The position numbers and the translations under genes were made by a program. Positions 16,816 through 25,978 of a stretch of 64,000 nucleotides of DNA are shown piece after piece (position 1 is the stretch's first letter; the number at the start of each line of letters is the position of its first letter). Source of the stretch: Actinomycetota bacterium (GTDB taxonomy: Bacteria; Actinomycetota; Thermoleophilia; Miltoncostaeales; Miltoncostaeaceae); the NCBI GenBank assembly GCA_020636905.1, contig JACJWX010000025.1, positions 1 through 64,000 on the forward strand. The letters run 5' to 3'. The notes below the pieces were generated by a model. It was given only the letters and a program-made list of their open reading frames with translations. It was not told where the DNA came from and did no database searches.

Positions 16816-19800
16816 CTACGGCGTCGCGCCGTTTGCGGCCGCGAGCTGCTGCGCCTGCGCCAGGGCCTTCTGGAACGCCGCCAGGTGGCGTGCCGCCTCG
16901 GCGTCGCGACCTTCGCCGAACGCGGTCCGGTACGCCTCGTACTGCGCCGCCGCCCGTGCGACCACCTCGGCGAGCGTCTCGCGGCGGCCGCCGGGGCTGG
17001 TCGGCTGGTTCACCACCTCGGCGCCCAGCGCCGAGGCCAGCGCCTCCTGGAAGGTGGCACCGCTGTGGACGGTGCCGTCGCCGAACCCGACCACCACCCG
17101 CCAGAGGCTCGGGAGCGGCTCGCCGGTGGACTCCAGGTAGAGCGGCTGCACGTAGAGCAGGCCCTTCCCGATGGGCACCACGATGGCGTTGCCGCGCCGC
17201 ACCGCGTTCTGGCGCTGCCCGATCTCGCGTGTCAGATCGGAGTCGCGCGAGATGTTGGCGGTGAAGGTGTCGAGCGACTCGAGCGGTTCATCGCTGTTCT
17301 CGAAACTGATGAGCGTCATGCGGCCGAAGTCGTCGACGTCGTTGGACACGGCCAGCCATCCCGAGAACCCGATGGCGCGGTCTTCGGCGATGGGCTTGTA
17401 GGAGCGCGTCAGCACGAAGCGCTCGCGTGTCTCGCCGGGCAGGACCGCGTACGTGTAGCGGGCCGGCGAGATGGTCTCCTCGCCGCTGAGCCCGCTTCCG
17501 GACTGCTCGCGCGTGTACGCCCAGGCGGCCGATCCCGAGAAGTAGGTGTCGACGTCCGTGACGTGGAACCGCTGGGCGGCCTGGGACTGGAAGTCGAACA
17601 GGTCTTCGCCGTAGCGCATGTGCGCGCGAAGCCCCGGCGCCAGGTCGTCCATCCGGTCGCCGTCGGTGAAGAGTTCCGGGTAGACCTTCCGCCACGCCTT
17701 CAGCAGCGGCTCGTCGGGGTCGGTGACGAAGATGTAGGTGCGCCCCGAGTAGGCGTCCACCGCGGCGACGGCCGGCTGGCGGACGTAGTTGATGTCGTTG
17801 AACCTGGCCGCGTACGGGTAGCGCCCGGAGGTGACGTACAGGTTCTGGACCACCCAGAGACGTCCCTGGACCGGCACGAACCAGGGATCGGAGTCCTGGG
17901 TGAGGAACGGCGCGAGCTCGTCGAGCCGCGCGCGGATGTCGCGGTAGAGCAGCAGATAGCTGTCCGGGCCGGCGATGGCGCGATCGCCACCGGAGGTGGC
18001 GTTCCAGATCCGTCGTCCGCCCCCGATGTAGGGCAGCCCGCCCAGGAACTTGGTGATGGCCAGGCGGCGCCATCCCCCGCCGATCCTGATGCCGGTGCCG
18101 CCCTTGCCGCCGCACAGCTCGGCATCCTCGTTGACGCACCACGTGGCGTCGGTGACGTTCTCGAGCCCGTCGACCACGGACGAGCGGGTGTTGACGACCG
18201 CCCACGGCATGCCCGCCCGGGCGCCGAAGTAGATGCCGGGCTGCTTCAGGGGCGGCGTGAGCCCGCGCTGCGGGAAGCCGCGGGCGATCCAGGCCGGCCG
18301 GCCCGCCTTGTCGATGCGGTTGACCGGCGCGGTGACCACGCCGTAGCCGTGGGTGTAGGTGAAGTGGCGGCGCTGGAACTCGCCGGCGTTCGAGACGCTG
18401 TAGTCGATCTCGCGCCCCATCACGAACAGGGTGCGCTTGGTGCCGTCCGGGGCGATGTCGCGATCCAGGTCGACGTCGTCGCACGTGTAGTAGTCGCGGG
18501 GCGCCTCGAAGCGCTGACAGGCCTGCTGCGCGGGCCTGGCGTCCAGGAAGCGCAGCGAATCCACGGACGCCGGCGCACTCTGGATGGCGGCCTGGGTGAC
18601 GCCGCCGGGACGGTAGGTGGCCCGCCGCACGGCGGCCTGGTCCAGGCCGGTGGCCGCCCGTGTCGCCGACAGCGTGTTGCCCAGGTTCCCTCGCTCCACC
18701 TCGAGCGTGTTGCCGCGCAGCACGATGGCGTCGTTGAGGAGCGCTCCGACCGGGCCGATGGCCGCCAGCACGATTGCGGACACGCCGCAGAACACCGGGA
18801 CGGCCCAGAGCGGGATGTCCTGCCGGGCCCAGCGCTCGGAGCGCCGGCCGACCAGCAGCACGATGGCGGCGACGGCCGGGATGGTGAGCACCAGCCACCA
18901 CGGGCTGGCGAGGACGGTCAGCACGAGGCCGGTCGCCGCCCAGACACCCGCGCCCGCGATCGCGGCGGCACCGACGCGGGTGACGCTGACCCGGCGGCGG
19001 ATGGGCGTGATGCTCAGGAGCATCAGCCCCACCGAGAGCAGCCCCAGGACGATCGCGGCCACGCCACGCGTGGGGATGTCGATCCGGCGGGCGGCCTCGC
19101 CAGCACCGGCGAGCACTTCTCCGGGCCGCACCAGCATGGTGTAGCGGGACAGCCACAGCAGCACGGCCATGCACAGCAGGAAGAGGCCGCCCATGATGAA
19201 CCCGTAGCGCATGGTGCGGTCGAGCGTGGCGCGCGATTCCAGCAGCGCGCCATGCTGGCGCTGGGTCTGCCAGATCCCGGCGCCGGTGGCGACCACACCG
19301 GCGGTGGCCAGGAAGGTGGCCGTGGCGACGAGCTGGACGATGTGCCGGATGGCGGGCTCGACCAGCAGGAAGAACGAGATGTCGCGCCCGAAGACCGGAT
19401 CGTTCACCCCGAACGACGCCGCGTTCCAGGCGGCCAGCAGCGGATCGCGCGCGGCGACCAGCGACGGGATGAGCACGCCCGCCACCAGCAGCAGTGTGAC
19501 GGCGGTGCCCACCCAGCCGATCTGCCGGATGACCCGCCGGGCCTGGGCGGATTCGTCCTGGGGAGGCTGCGGCGTTTCCTCGAAGGTCAGCTCGTTGATG
19601 TCGACCGACGAGAACCGCTCGGTGAGCCGCTCGATCTCCTCCTCGGTCAGCGGGCCGGTGGGCCGCTTGGGGCGCGGAGCCTCGGGCATCGCGACCCGCG
19701 CCTTGCGCGAGAGCAGCCAGACCGGAAGGGCGAGCACGATCGTCGCGATGACGCCCATGCCCCCGAGCAGGAGTCCCCACCGCCAGCGCAGGCGGTACAC

Positions 19801-19935
19801 GTCGCCCATGCCGAGCGCGTCGTAGAACGCCGTCTTGACGGTGATCTCGGCGCCCAGTTCGAAGGCGATGAGCAACACCGCGAACAGGAGCACCAGCACG
19901 ACGGCCAGCACCTGGGGTCGGAAGAGCGTTCTCAT
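16816..19935 (-). CDS. UPF0182 family large membrane protein
   Basis: 1039 aa from the ATG at 19935, chosen because it begins the family's typical N-terminus MRTLFRPQVLAVVLVLLFAV; the open frame runs 72 codons further upstream without likeness. Seven or so membrane spans lie in the first 350 residues (such as ATAGVVATGAGIW, WWLVLTIPAVAAIVLLVG). A long extracytoplasmic region follows with family motifs RDYYTCDDVDLDRD, FTYTHGYGVV and GIYFGARAG. A Cys pair (CVNEDAELCGG) suggests a disulfide. An acidic C-terminal helical tail ends the protein. Function of UPF0182 is unknown. Confidence 0.9.
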   Translation of the reverse strand: MRTLFRPQVLAVVLVLLFAVLLIAFELGAEITVKTAFYDALGMGDVYRLRWRWGLLLGGMGVIATIVLALPVWLLSRKARVAMPEAPRPKRPTGPLTEEEIERLTERFSSVDINELTFEETPQPPQDESAQARRVIRQIGWVGTAVTLLLVAGVLIPSLVAARDPLLAAWNAASFGVNDPVFGRDISFFLLVEPAIRHIVQLVATATFLATAGVVATGAGIWQTQRQHGALLESRATLDRTMRYGFIMGGLFLLCMAVLLWLSRYTMLVRPGEVLAGAGEAARRIDIPTRGVAAIVLGLLSVGLMLLSITPIRRRVSVTRVGAAAIAGAGVWAATGLVLTVLASPWWLVLTIPAVAAIVLLVGRRSERWARQDIPLWAVPVFCGVSAIVLAAIGPVGALLNDAIVLRGNTLEVERGNLGNTLSATRAATGLDQAAVRRATYRPGGVTQAAIQSAPASVDSLRFLDARPAQQACQRFEAPRDYYTCDDVDLDRDIAPDGTKRTLFVMGREIDYSVSNAGEFQRRHFTYTHGYGVVTAPVNRIDKAGRPAWIARGFPQRGLTPPLKQPGIYFGARAGMPWAVVNTRSSVVDGLENVTDATWCVNEDAELCGGKGGTGIRIGGGWRRLAITKFLGGLPYIGGGRRIWNATSGGDRAIAGPDSYLLLYRDIRARLDELAPFLTQDSDPWFVPVQGRLWVVQNLYVTSGRYPYAARFNDINYVRQPAVAAVDAYSGRTYIFVTDPDEPLLKAWRKVYPELFTDGDRMDDLAPGLRAHMRYGEDLFDFQSQAAQRFHVTDVDTYFSGSAAWAYTREQSGSGLSGEETISPARYTYAVLPGETRERFVLTRSYKPIAEDRAIGFSGWLAVSNDVDDFGRMTLISFENSDEPLESLDTFTANISRDSDLTREIGQRQNAVRRGNAIVVPIGKGLLYVQPLYLESTGEPLPSLWRVVVGFGDGTVHSGATFQEALASALGAEVVNQPTSPGGRRETLAEVVARAAAQYEAYRTAFGEGRDAEAARHLAAFQKALAQAQQLAAANGATP

Positions 19936-20149
19936 GATGCGAAACGGAGCCGCGACACGAGCAGGGAGGCTATCGCGACCCGTGGGCGAATGCCGCTCAG
20001 CAGGACGGTCCGGCGCCAATTGGCCGACGAGGCACGATGCATCTATCGTGAACTGTCGGCAAAGAAACCGCTGACCCGTGACGACGGCGGGATTGCCCGT
20101 CATACTCCACCAACGGCAACACCGATCCATGACCTCGGAGGGCGTGGCC

Positions 20150-20344
20150 ATGACGGAACTCAGTTCACCTTCAGCCCAGGAAGAGCTCGACCGGGCTCGG
20201 GACGACTACCTCGCGGTGTCCCGCGGGGCCCATCTCTACTCCTCTCCGGCGGACCATGAGGCCGCCGAGCGCCGCGCGTGGGAACGCCTCGAAGAGGCGC
20301 TCGCCGCGGTCGAGGCGGTTGCCGAACCCAACGGCGCCGAATAG
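20150..20344 (+). CDS. Small charged helical protein, 64 aa
   Basis: Not recognised. ATG at 20150 chosen over in-frame 20078 and 20129 because GGAGGG lies eight bases before it. The protein is almost all helix and acidic (LDRARDDYLAVSRG...HEAAERRAWERLEEALAAVE), suggesting a short coiled coil. It is divergent from the UPF0182 gene and followed by two hairpins. A real gene is likely but unproved. Confidence 0.5.
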   Translation: MTELSSPSAQEELDRARDDYLAVSRGAHLYSSPADHEAAERRAWERLEEALAAVEAVAEPNGAE

Positions 20345-20355
20345 CCGCCGGCCGC

Positions 20356-20425
20356 GTTCCCGGGACGGTGCCCGGGGAACGGACCTTCCAGAACGCGCTC
20401 GGGGCGGCCAGATGGCCGCCCCGAG
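20356..20425. terminator. Two strong hairpins between convergent genes (bidirectional terminator)
   Basis: GTTCCCGGG (20356-20364) pairs with CCCGGGGAAC (20371-20380). A perfect 13-bp stem, CTCGGGGCGGCCA (20398-20410) with TGGCCGCCCCGAG (20413-20425), follows. There is no U-tract, as is common in high-GC actinobacteria. They lie between the plus-strand small ORF and the end of the minus-strand thioester-domain gene. Confidence 0.8.
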
Positions 20426-20453
20426 GTCGTTCAGGTGGAGTGTCGGCTGAGGG

Positions 20454-21896
20454 TCAGCCGGTCACGATGGGCGTGCGCTGCACCGGCCGCCCGATGAACC
20501 GCGTGCAGGCGGTCGATCGCGTGCTCACCGAGTTGCGGGTGGCATTCGCGCCGGCGCTGGCCGAGGCCCGCGCCGTGTTGCAGATCCGTCCCGCGCGGGT
20601 GCGCAGGGCGCGCATCTGGACCGTCAGCACGCGCCGCTGACCGGGGGCCAGGCTCGCGATGCGGAACGTCACGGCGCCGTTGCGCAGCCGGCGTGACGAC
20701 GCGGTCTTGCTGGGGACGTACATCCCCGCGGGCACCGCGTCGGTGACCACGACGTCGCTGAGGGCCACCTTGCCCCGGTTCACGACCGTGATCTTGTAGT
20801 TGACGCGCGCGCCGACCCGTGCGCGCTTCGGTCCGCGCTTGATGAGGCCGAGACGCGGGACGTAGAGCACGGGAGAGGTCCCCGTGGTCTCGTCGGTCCC
20901 CGGCCCGGCGGGCGCCTGGGTCGGGATGCTCGGGACGGCCCCGCCGCCGGAGTCGGGCGTGCTGCCGGTGGGCGTTGACGACCCGGGCTCGGACGGGGTT
21001 CCCGGAACGGTGGACGTGCATTCCTCGAACTGGACCGGGACGTTGAACACCGTCGAATCGGGCTTGATCATCACCGTCTGCTGGGGACTGCGCTGACCCG
21101 AGAACCGGGTCGCGCGGACGAGACCGCCGGTCTCGAGCGTGACGCGCACGTTGGACGCGCCGGCCGAGGTCGAGGTGATCCTGACGGTGCCCTGGCCCTG
21201 AGTGTCGAGCACCACGCGCGTGGCGGAAGCCGTCGCCGCGCCGGTCGTGACCTGCACGGTGGCGATGGCCCCGGGGGCGCCGCTGATGCGTACGTCCACC
21301 TCGCCACTGCCGGCACAGGCCGTCCCGCCCGGAACGACCGATGACGGCTGCTCGGTGGTCGCGAGCGCTTCGGCCCGCAACGCGGCGGCACGGGCGTTCA
21401 TCGCCGGCGACGTCGTGGGGTTGTTGAGGATCACGTTGCCGCCGAGCTGCCAGACGGCCACCTGGGTGGCGCCGGACTCGAGCTGCGGGTCCGCGGCGGC
21501 GGCGATGCGCTCGTCGGCCGTGCGGATCAGGTACTCCACCGCCTGGTACTCGCGGCTGGCGAGGGTGGCGTCGTCGGAGCCGTCCGCAAGCTGCATGCGG
21601 TAGGTCTGGCGGAGGTTGATCGAGACGAGGGGTTCATCGCAGAAGCCCTCGACCGTGACGCTGGCGCCGCCCACCGGCGTGATCGTCCCGCGGAACATGC
21701 CGAGGCCCTGGGTGATCGTGCGGCCGTTGATGGTCGTCACCGTGGTGACGCTCTGCGAACGGCTGACGACCGAGTCGAGACGGATGTCGGACGGCGTCGC
21801 GGCGGCCGCGGAACCGGCGGCGGCACCGCCCACCACGACGGCCAGGGCGAGACCGGTGGCGAGTCGAGCAGGTCGCCGGGCGTGGGTGCTGATCAT
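20454..21896 (-). CDS. Secreted thioester-domain (TQxA) protein with DUF11-like C-terminal domain
   Basis: 480 aa. Signal peptide at 1-33 (ATGLALAVVVGGAAAGSAAA). Residues about 35-190 look like a thioester domain of surface adhesins: a Cys in GFCDEPLVSINL (Cys86) and the GATQVAVWQLGGN motif (Gln145 in TQxAxW). In known domains these form an internal Cys-Gln thioester that bonds covalently to host or matrix amines. A Pro/Thr/Ser/Gly linker (about 300-345) leads to a DUF11-like beta domain (VGARVNYKITVVNRGKVALS, DVVVTDAVPAGM). No LPXTG or membrane anchor is seen. It lies just after the pilMNO operon, separated by a terminator, and may be a surface or pilus-associated adhesin (inference). Confidence 0.75.
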   Translation of the reverse strand: MISTHARRPARLATGLALAVVVGGAAAGSAAAATPSDIRLDSVVSRSQSVTTVTTINGRTITQGLGMFRGTITPVGGASVTVEGFCDEPLVSINLRQTYRMQLADGSDDATLASREYQAVEYLIRTADERIAAAADPQLESGATQVAVWQLGGNVILNNPTTSPAMNARAAALRAEALATTEQPSSVVPGGTACAGSGEVDVRISGAPGAIATVQVTTGAATASATRVVLDTQGQGTVRITSTSAGASNVRVTLETGGLVRATRFSGQRSPQQTVMIKPDSTVFNVPVQFEECTSTVPGTPSEPGSSTPTGSTPDSGGGAVPSIPTQAPAGPGTDETTGTSPVLYVPRLGLIKRGPKRARVGARVNYKITVVNRGKVALSDVVVTDAVPAGMYVPSKTASSRRLRNGAVTFRIASLAPGQRRVLTVQMRALRTRAGRICNTARASASAGANATRNSVSTRSTACTRFIGRPVQRTPIVTG

Positions 21897-21956
21897 CGTG
21901 CCTCACTGTCTGTTTGGTGCGATCACGTACCTGGCCACTGTTGGTGGCTCTCGCCA

Positions 21957-22003
21957 TGATCGGCCTCAGACTCGCCGACTTGAGGCAACTTCCGGGGAAG
22001 TTG
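21957..22003 (-). promoter_or_regulatory. Sigma-28-like promoter and 18-bp palindrome upstream of the thioester protein gene
   Basis: Minus strand: TCAAGTCG (21983-21976), 11-base spacer, GCCGATCA (21964-21957). This matches the FliA/SigD/WhiG consensus TAAAGTTT-N11-GCCGATAA in spacing and in most core bases. Immediately upstream, CAACTTCC (21986-21993) and GGAAGTTG (21996-22003) form a perfect palindrome with a 2-base centre, a possible activator or repressor site. The expected transcript leader is about 55 bases. Confidence 0.5.
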
Positions 22004-22016
22004 GGAGAACTTGCGC

Positions 22017-22046
22017 AGGGGCCCCGGTCACGGCTCCGGGACCCCT
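22017..22046 (-). terminator. Hairpin terminator after the pilMNO-lipoprotein genes
   Basis: AGGGGCCCCGG (22017-22027) pairs with CCGGGACCCCT (22036-22046) with one mismatch and an 8-base loop. It begins 6 bases after the lipoprotein stop on the minus strand. It separates the pilus operon from the thioester-protein gene, which has its own promoter. Confidence 0.7.
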
Positions 22047-22051
22047 GTGAA

Positions 22052-22741
22052 TCACGAAATCCTGCGGATGTTGAGCAAACGCACCCGGTAGGACGTCGAA
22101 CTCGTCTGGTTGTAGAGGGTGACGGACTTGCCGACCTCCACGGTGACGGTGTCCGACCCGTCGGGCAGGAGCCCGCCGTTGAGCTTCAGCACCACGGAGG
22201 CGGCGCGGATCTCGTCGACCGTGAACTGCTGCGTCCCGGGCGGGATCGCATCGCCCGCCCTGGCCACGATCGGCTCGCCGCCGATGTCGAAGTCGGCTTC
22301 ACGCAGCGCGGTCTCGACCGGTGGCGTGACGTCGGTACCCGGCGTCGTGGTGGTCGTGGTGGGGGTGGTCTCGGTCGCGGGAGCCGGTGCGGTGGGCGGT
22401 GTGCCGGTCACCGACGGATCGACCGGGACGCCAACACCGCTGCTACCGCCGGTGTTCTCGCGGACGAGTTGCTTGAACCCGTCACGAGGGGCGCCGAACT
22501 GGTCGAAGCCCGGAAGCGATTCGGCCACCTGGTGGGTCGCCGCGGTCTCGGGCGAGCCGTAGAGGACGTCGGTCGGGATGGCTCCCACACCCGCCGCCGG
22601 AGTGACGGCCGGGGTGTTCGCGAGAGCGGCGTCGTTCGCCGCCGCGTCACCACCGCCGCCTCCTCCCCCGCAGCCGGTGAGCATCACACCGGCGGCAAGG
22701 GTGCTTGCCGCCAGGAACTGGAGTGGGCGACGGCGCCTCAC
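22052..22741 (-). CDS. Lipoprotein of the T4P operon (possible PilP-like role)
   Basis: 229 aa. Lipoprotein signal with lipobox LTGC (Cys24), then a Gly run and a flexible Thr/Pro-rich region (TETTPTTTTTTPGTD). A small beta domain at the C-terminus ends SYRVRLLNIRRIS. Its start overlaps the pilO stop by four bases. In Gram-negative T4P operons pilO is followed by the lipoprotein gene pilP; sequence likeness to PilP is not evident, so only the position supports that role. Confidence 0.7.
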   Translation of the reverse strand: MRRRRPLQFLAASTLAAGVMLTGCGGGGGGGDAAANDAALANTPAVTPAAGVGAIPTDVLYGSPETAATHQVAESLPGFDQFGAPRDGFKQLVRENTGGSSGVGVPVDPSVTGTPPTAPAPATETTPTTTTTTPGTDVTPPVETALREADFDIGGEPIVARAGDAIPPGTQQFTVDEIRAASVVLKLNGGLLPDGSDTVTVEVGKSVTLYNQTSSTSYRVRLLNIRRIS

Positions 22742-23379
22742 TGGATACCTCCTGATGTGGCCGTGACCGCCGCGGACGCGGCGCCGGCACCTGCCGGGGG
22801 AGCGGAGAACACGAGCACGCGGAGCAGGCCGGTGACGCTGTCGGTGGCGACGGCGCTCTCGGTCTGGTCGGCCAGGGACACCTCGGCGCTCTTGATCGCG
22901 AAGAGGCGGCCCTTCACGCGCGGGATGTCGTTGGAGTTCACCGACACGGTGCGGTGGACGCGGAACATGAAGTCGTCGACGTCCCAGAACTTGCCCAGCA
23001 CCTCGAGCTCGACCTCGGTCACCCGGAGCGAACCGAGTGTCGAGACCGTGCTGGTGCGGATGACGCGCAACTGGACGTCCGACTGCTGGGAGAACCGGCG
23101 CAGCTGCAGGATCGACCCCGGCAGGCTGTCGTGATCCGGGACGGCCTTGGCCAGCTGGAACTGCTCGACCACCCGCTCGGTCGACTTCTCGGCCGCCGCC
23201 TGCAGGCGCGACACCTGGTCGGTGAGCAGGTCGATCTCGCCCTGGATGGCGGTGAGCTGATCACGCTGCGCCGCGGCTTCGCTGCGCGCGGGCTTGATGA
23301 GGAACCAGTAGGTCCCGCCCACGGCGATCAGCGCCGCGAGCACCATCAGCACCATTCGATCGCGTTTACTCATCGTCAT
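22738..23379 (-). CDS. pilO: Type IV pilus assembly protein PilO
   Basis: 213 aa. Single N-terminal membrane anchor (MVLMVLAALIAVGGTYWFLI), coiled coil (about 30-70, ITLT-free Gln/Glu/Leu heptads in QRDQLTAIQGEIDLLTDQV), then a ferredoxin-like PilO domain (VTEVELEVLGKFWDVDDFMF). With PilN and PilM it forms the inner-membrane alignment complex. Coupled by 4-base overlaps to pilN and to the lipoprotein gene. Confidence 0.88.
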   Translation of the reverse strand: MTMSKRDRMVLMVLAALIAVGGTYWFLIKPARSEAAAQRDQLTAIQGEIDLLTDQVSRLQAAAEKSTERVVEQFQLAKAVPDHDSLPGSILQLRRFSQQSDVQLRVIRTSTVSTLGSLRVTEVELEVLGKFWDVDDFMFRVHRTVSVNSNDIPRVKGRLFAIKSAEVSLADQTESAVATDSVTGLLRVLVFSAPPAGAGAASAAVTATSGGIQ

Positions 23380-24092
23380 GGCGTCATGCTCCCGGCGGTC
23401 GGGGTGGCGGTCGTGGTGGTCGTTGCGGCGGTGGCGCCGGTCACCAGGTCGAGCGTCGGGCGATCCTGCGCCCGCTGGTCGATCGGGACGTTGATGATGA
23501 ACTGGACGACGTTCTTGCCGCCGCGCGCGATCTGCTCGGCCGACTCCAGGCGCGGCGTGCCGAGCCCGGGGACCGCTTCGAGGCGTGCCAGCAACTGCGC
23601 GACGTCAGCCTGGGTGAAGCCGAAGCCCTCCAGGTGGAGGCCCTGCGGCGGGGTTTCCGGGGTCAGGGTGGCCGTGGCCGCCGGAACGCCCGTGGGAACC
23701 GCCGTGTCGGCCGGCGGCGCGACCGCGTTCATCTGGGTCAGCCAGACGTTCTGCGGCAGCACCGTGACCGTGTCGCGCATGACCCGTTCCCAGTTGAGCC
23801 GGGACCCGGCCAGCGTGACGACCGCGCCCCGGCGCGCCGTGATCGCGGCAGCCTGCGCGTCGATCGCGCTGAGTGACGAGAGCTGCGCCTGCAACCCGTC
23901 GCGTTCGGTGGTCGCCACCGCGACTTCGGCCTGGACGTCCTTGAGCGCCGCGCGGCTGGAATAGGTCATGTAGACCAGTCCCGCGACCGCAAGGGCCGCG
24001 CCGAGAATGGCCAGCGGCTTCTTCGATCCGGCGGGGCGACGGCCGCGACTGGCGCGACCGGAGCGGTCCGGAAGGAGGTTCACGGCCCTCAC
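23376..24092 (-). CDS. pilN: Type IV pilus assembly protein PilN
   Basis: 238 aa. Short basic N-terminus AVNLLPDRSGRASRGRRP containing the conserved NLLP motif that docks into PilM. Membrane segment LAILGAALAVAGLVYMTY, coiled coil (about 48-90), and the periplasmic-type domain with WERVMRDTVTVLPQNVWLTQ (PilN signature). C-terminal Thr-rich tail. Overlaps pilM and pilO by four bases each. Confidence 0.9.
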   Translation of the reverse strand: MRAVNLLPDRSGRASRGRRPAGSKKPLAILGAALAVAGLVYMTYSSRAALKDVQAEVAVATTERDGLQAQLSSLSAIDAQAAAITARRGAVVTLAGSRLNWERVMRDTVTVLPQNVWLTQMNAVAPPADTAVPTGVPAATATLTPETPPQGLHLEGFGFTQADVAQLLARLEAVPGLGTPRLESAEQIARGGKNVVQFIINVPIDQRAQDRPTLDLVTGATAATTTTTATPTAGSMTP

Positions 24093-25162
24093 GACGCACC
24101 TCCCGGCGTGTCGAGGGAAAGCCCGACGGCGACCGCGATACGGGCCGAGAGCTCACTCGGGACGTCACCGGCGTCGAGCTGACCGAGGGGGTCACCGACG
24201 TCGACCTTGATGCCCACGCCCTGCTGCAGGTAGCGATCCAGGCCGGTGCAGAGGGAACTCCCACCGGAGAGCGTGATGCGCTGGATCCCGCGTGAGAACG
24301 GCTGAGAGCGGTAGTAGTCGAGGGAGCGGGCGACCTCTCGGACAAGCGGACGTGCTCCCAGCGCGAGTGCGTGGCGCACCTCGTCCACGGTGGACTTGTC
24401 CCAGCCCTGGACGCCCGGTCCGAGCAGACCGCAGGCGACCTTCATGGCCTCGGCCTCGTCGTGCGGCAGCTTGACCCGCTCCTCGATGGACCGGGTGAGC
24501 TGTTCGCCGCCGAATCCGATCATGCGGGTGAAGTGGCAGTTGCGGTCCACCGAGACGATGACGTGCGTGACCTCGGCGCCCACGTGCACGACGGCCTGGG
24601 CCGGCGTGTCGACGGAGCCCTCGTCGAGCACCATCGGCGGCGCCTGGAGGGCGCGCAGCAGCGCGAAGGCCTCGAGGTCGATGCCGACCGGCTGCAGCCC
24701 GGCGCGCTTCACGACCGACACGAGCTGGTCGACCATCTCGCGATGGGCGGCGACGACGACGAGGCGCTCGCGCTCGCCCTCCTCGCCCTGGTACCGCATG
24801 ATCGGCTGGAAGTCGACGACGCTCTGGTCGGGCGGAATCGGGATGTGTTCCCCGGCCTCGAACTCGACCGCGGCGGCCCGGTCCGCGTCGTCGTCCATCA
24901 CGGGGAGGTCGATGACTCGAACCACCACCCGCTGATTGGCGACGCCGAGGCGGACCTTCTTGCCCGAGAACTTGGCGTGCTTCCAGAACCGCTTGAGCTC
25001 ATCCGAGAGCTCATCGGGCTGCAGGATCTCACCGTCATGCACGAGCCCGGAGGAGATGGGCTCCACCGAGGCCTTGCTGAGTGACACCCTGTCACGCCCA
25101 ACCTTGAGTTCAACGCCGGCAATGGCGCTCGAACCAATGTCCAGTGCGACGACTGTGCTCAT
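24089..25162 (-). CDS. pilM: Type IV pilus assembly protein PilM
   Basis: 357 aa. Actin-like cytoplasmic ATPase-fold protein that binds the PilN N-terminus. Features: VVALDIGSSAIAGVELKVG (phosphate-1-like), VDFQPIMRYQGEEGERERLVVVAAHREMV (in two parts), VHVGAEVTHVIVS, GFGGEQLTRSI, and ITLSGGSSLCTGLDRYL. First of the pilMNO block; starts 33 bases after the prepilin peptidase stop. Confidence 0.92.
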   Translation of the reverse strand: MSTVVALDIGSSAIAGVELKVGRDRVSLSKASVEPISSGLVHDGEILQPDELSDELKRFWKHAKFSGKKVRLGVANQRVVVRVIDLPVMDDDADRAAAVEFEAGEHIPIPPDQSVVDFQPIMRYQGEEGERERLVVVAAHREMVDQLVSVVKRAGLQPVGIDLEAFALLRALQAPPMVLDEGSVDTPAQAVVHVGAEVTHVIVSVDRNCHFTRMIGFGGEQLTRSIEERVKLPHDEAEAMKVACGLLGPGVQGWDKSTVDEVRHALALGARPLVREVARSLDYYRSQPFSRGIQRITLSGGSSLCTGLDRYLQQGVGIKVDVGDPLGQLDAGDVPSELSARIAVAVGLSLDTPGGAS

Positions 25163-25195
25163 TGAAACGACATCCGTATCGTTGGAGGGTCTAGC

Positions 25196-25975
25196 TCAAC
25201 CGAGGCGATCGGTGTACCAACCGATCATCGAGGGGCCCCACCAGAGCGCCACGAGGGCGCCGGCGGCGAGGAACGGGCCGAATGGAACGGCCATCTTGCG
25301 TGCGCCGGCCCCATGACGGACCAGCAGGATGGTGCCCAGGAGGGCACCCGCACCGAACGCCAGGAACAGCGCCGGAACCACCGAGGCGCCGAGAACGGCC
25401 CCCAGCAGAAGTGTGAGTTTGACGTCGCCGAAGCCCATGCCGGCCGGGTAGAGGAACCACAGCACGAACATGAATCCGGCGGCGCCCAGCGCGGCCACGA
25501 GCGGCTTCCACCAGTCGCCCGGGTCGGCTGCGACCATGAGCGCGAGGCCCACCGCCGCCGCCGGCAGGACGACGATGTCGGGAATGAGCCGGTGCTCCAG
25601 ATCGATGACGATCACGGGCACCAGCACCACGCCCAGGAGCGCGGCCGCGAGGCCTTTCCAGGTCGCGCCGAAGCTGAGGATCGCGCCCGCCGCCAGCGCC
25701 CCGCTGGCGACCTCGATCGCCGGGTAGCGCCAGTGGACGCGCTCGCCGCAGCCGCGGCAGCGTCCCCGAAGGGCGACCCACGACAGCACCGGGACCAGCT
25801 CCAGGGGCGTCAGGGTCCGCTCGCAGCTCGAGCAGTGCGACCTCGGGTGCACCACCGACTCGTTCCGCGGCCACCGCCAGCTGAGCACCGTCGAGAACGA
25901 CCCGAAGGCCAGTCCGACGAGCCCGGCGACCGAAGCCCAGAACCAGAGCGGTGCGATGTCGAGGGGGGTCGTCAC
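25196..25975 (-). CDS. pilD: A24 prepilin peptidase/N-methyltransferase (PilD type)
   Basis: 259 aa, polytopic inner-membrane aspartyl protease that cleaves and N-methylates prepilins. N-terminal methyltransferase-type region GSFSTVLSWRWPRNESVV with four zinc cysteines (CSSCERTL and CRGCGER). Catalytic aspartates in VIVIDLEHRLIPD and AGMGFGDVKLTLLLG (GxGD motif). About seven hydrophobic spans. Starts three bases after the Fn3-like gene's stop, in the pilin operon whose products it should process. Confidence 0.95.
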   Translation of the reverse strand: MTTPLDIAPLWFWASVAGLVGLAFGSFSTVLSWRWPRNESVVHPRSHCSSCERTLTPLELVPVLSWVALRGRCRGCGERVHWRYPAIEVASGALAAGAILSFGATWKGLAAALLGVVLVPVIVIDLEHRLIPDIVVLPAAAVGLALMVAADPGDWWKPLVAALGAAGFMFVLWFLYPAGMGFGDVKLTLLLGAVLGASVVPALFLAFGAGALLGTILLVRHGAGARKMAVPFGPFLAAGALVALWWGPSMIGWYTDRLG

Positions 25976-25978
25976 CGG

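Noticed and set aside
16714..20259. Very long plus-strand open frame (1181 codons) and similar long frames at 2735-4270 and 25313-28555
   Set aside because: They lie antisense to clearly conserved minus-strand genes (UPF0182, ATP-grasp, Fn3-like protein). Their translations are Arg/Gly/His/Asp-biased without family motifs, a normal by-product of high GC.
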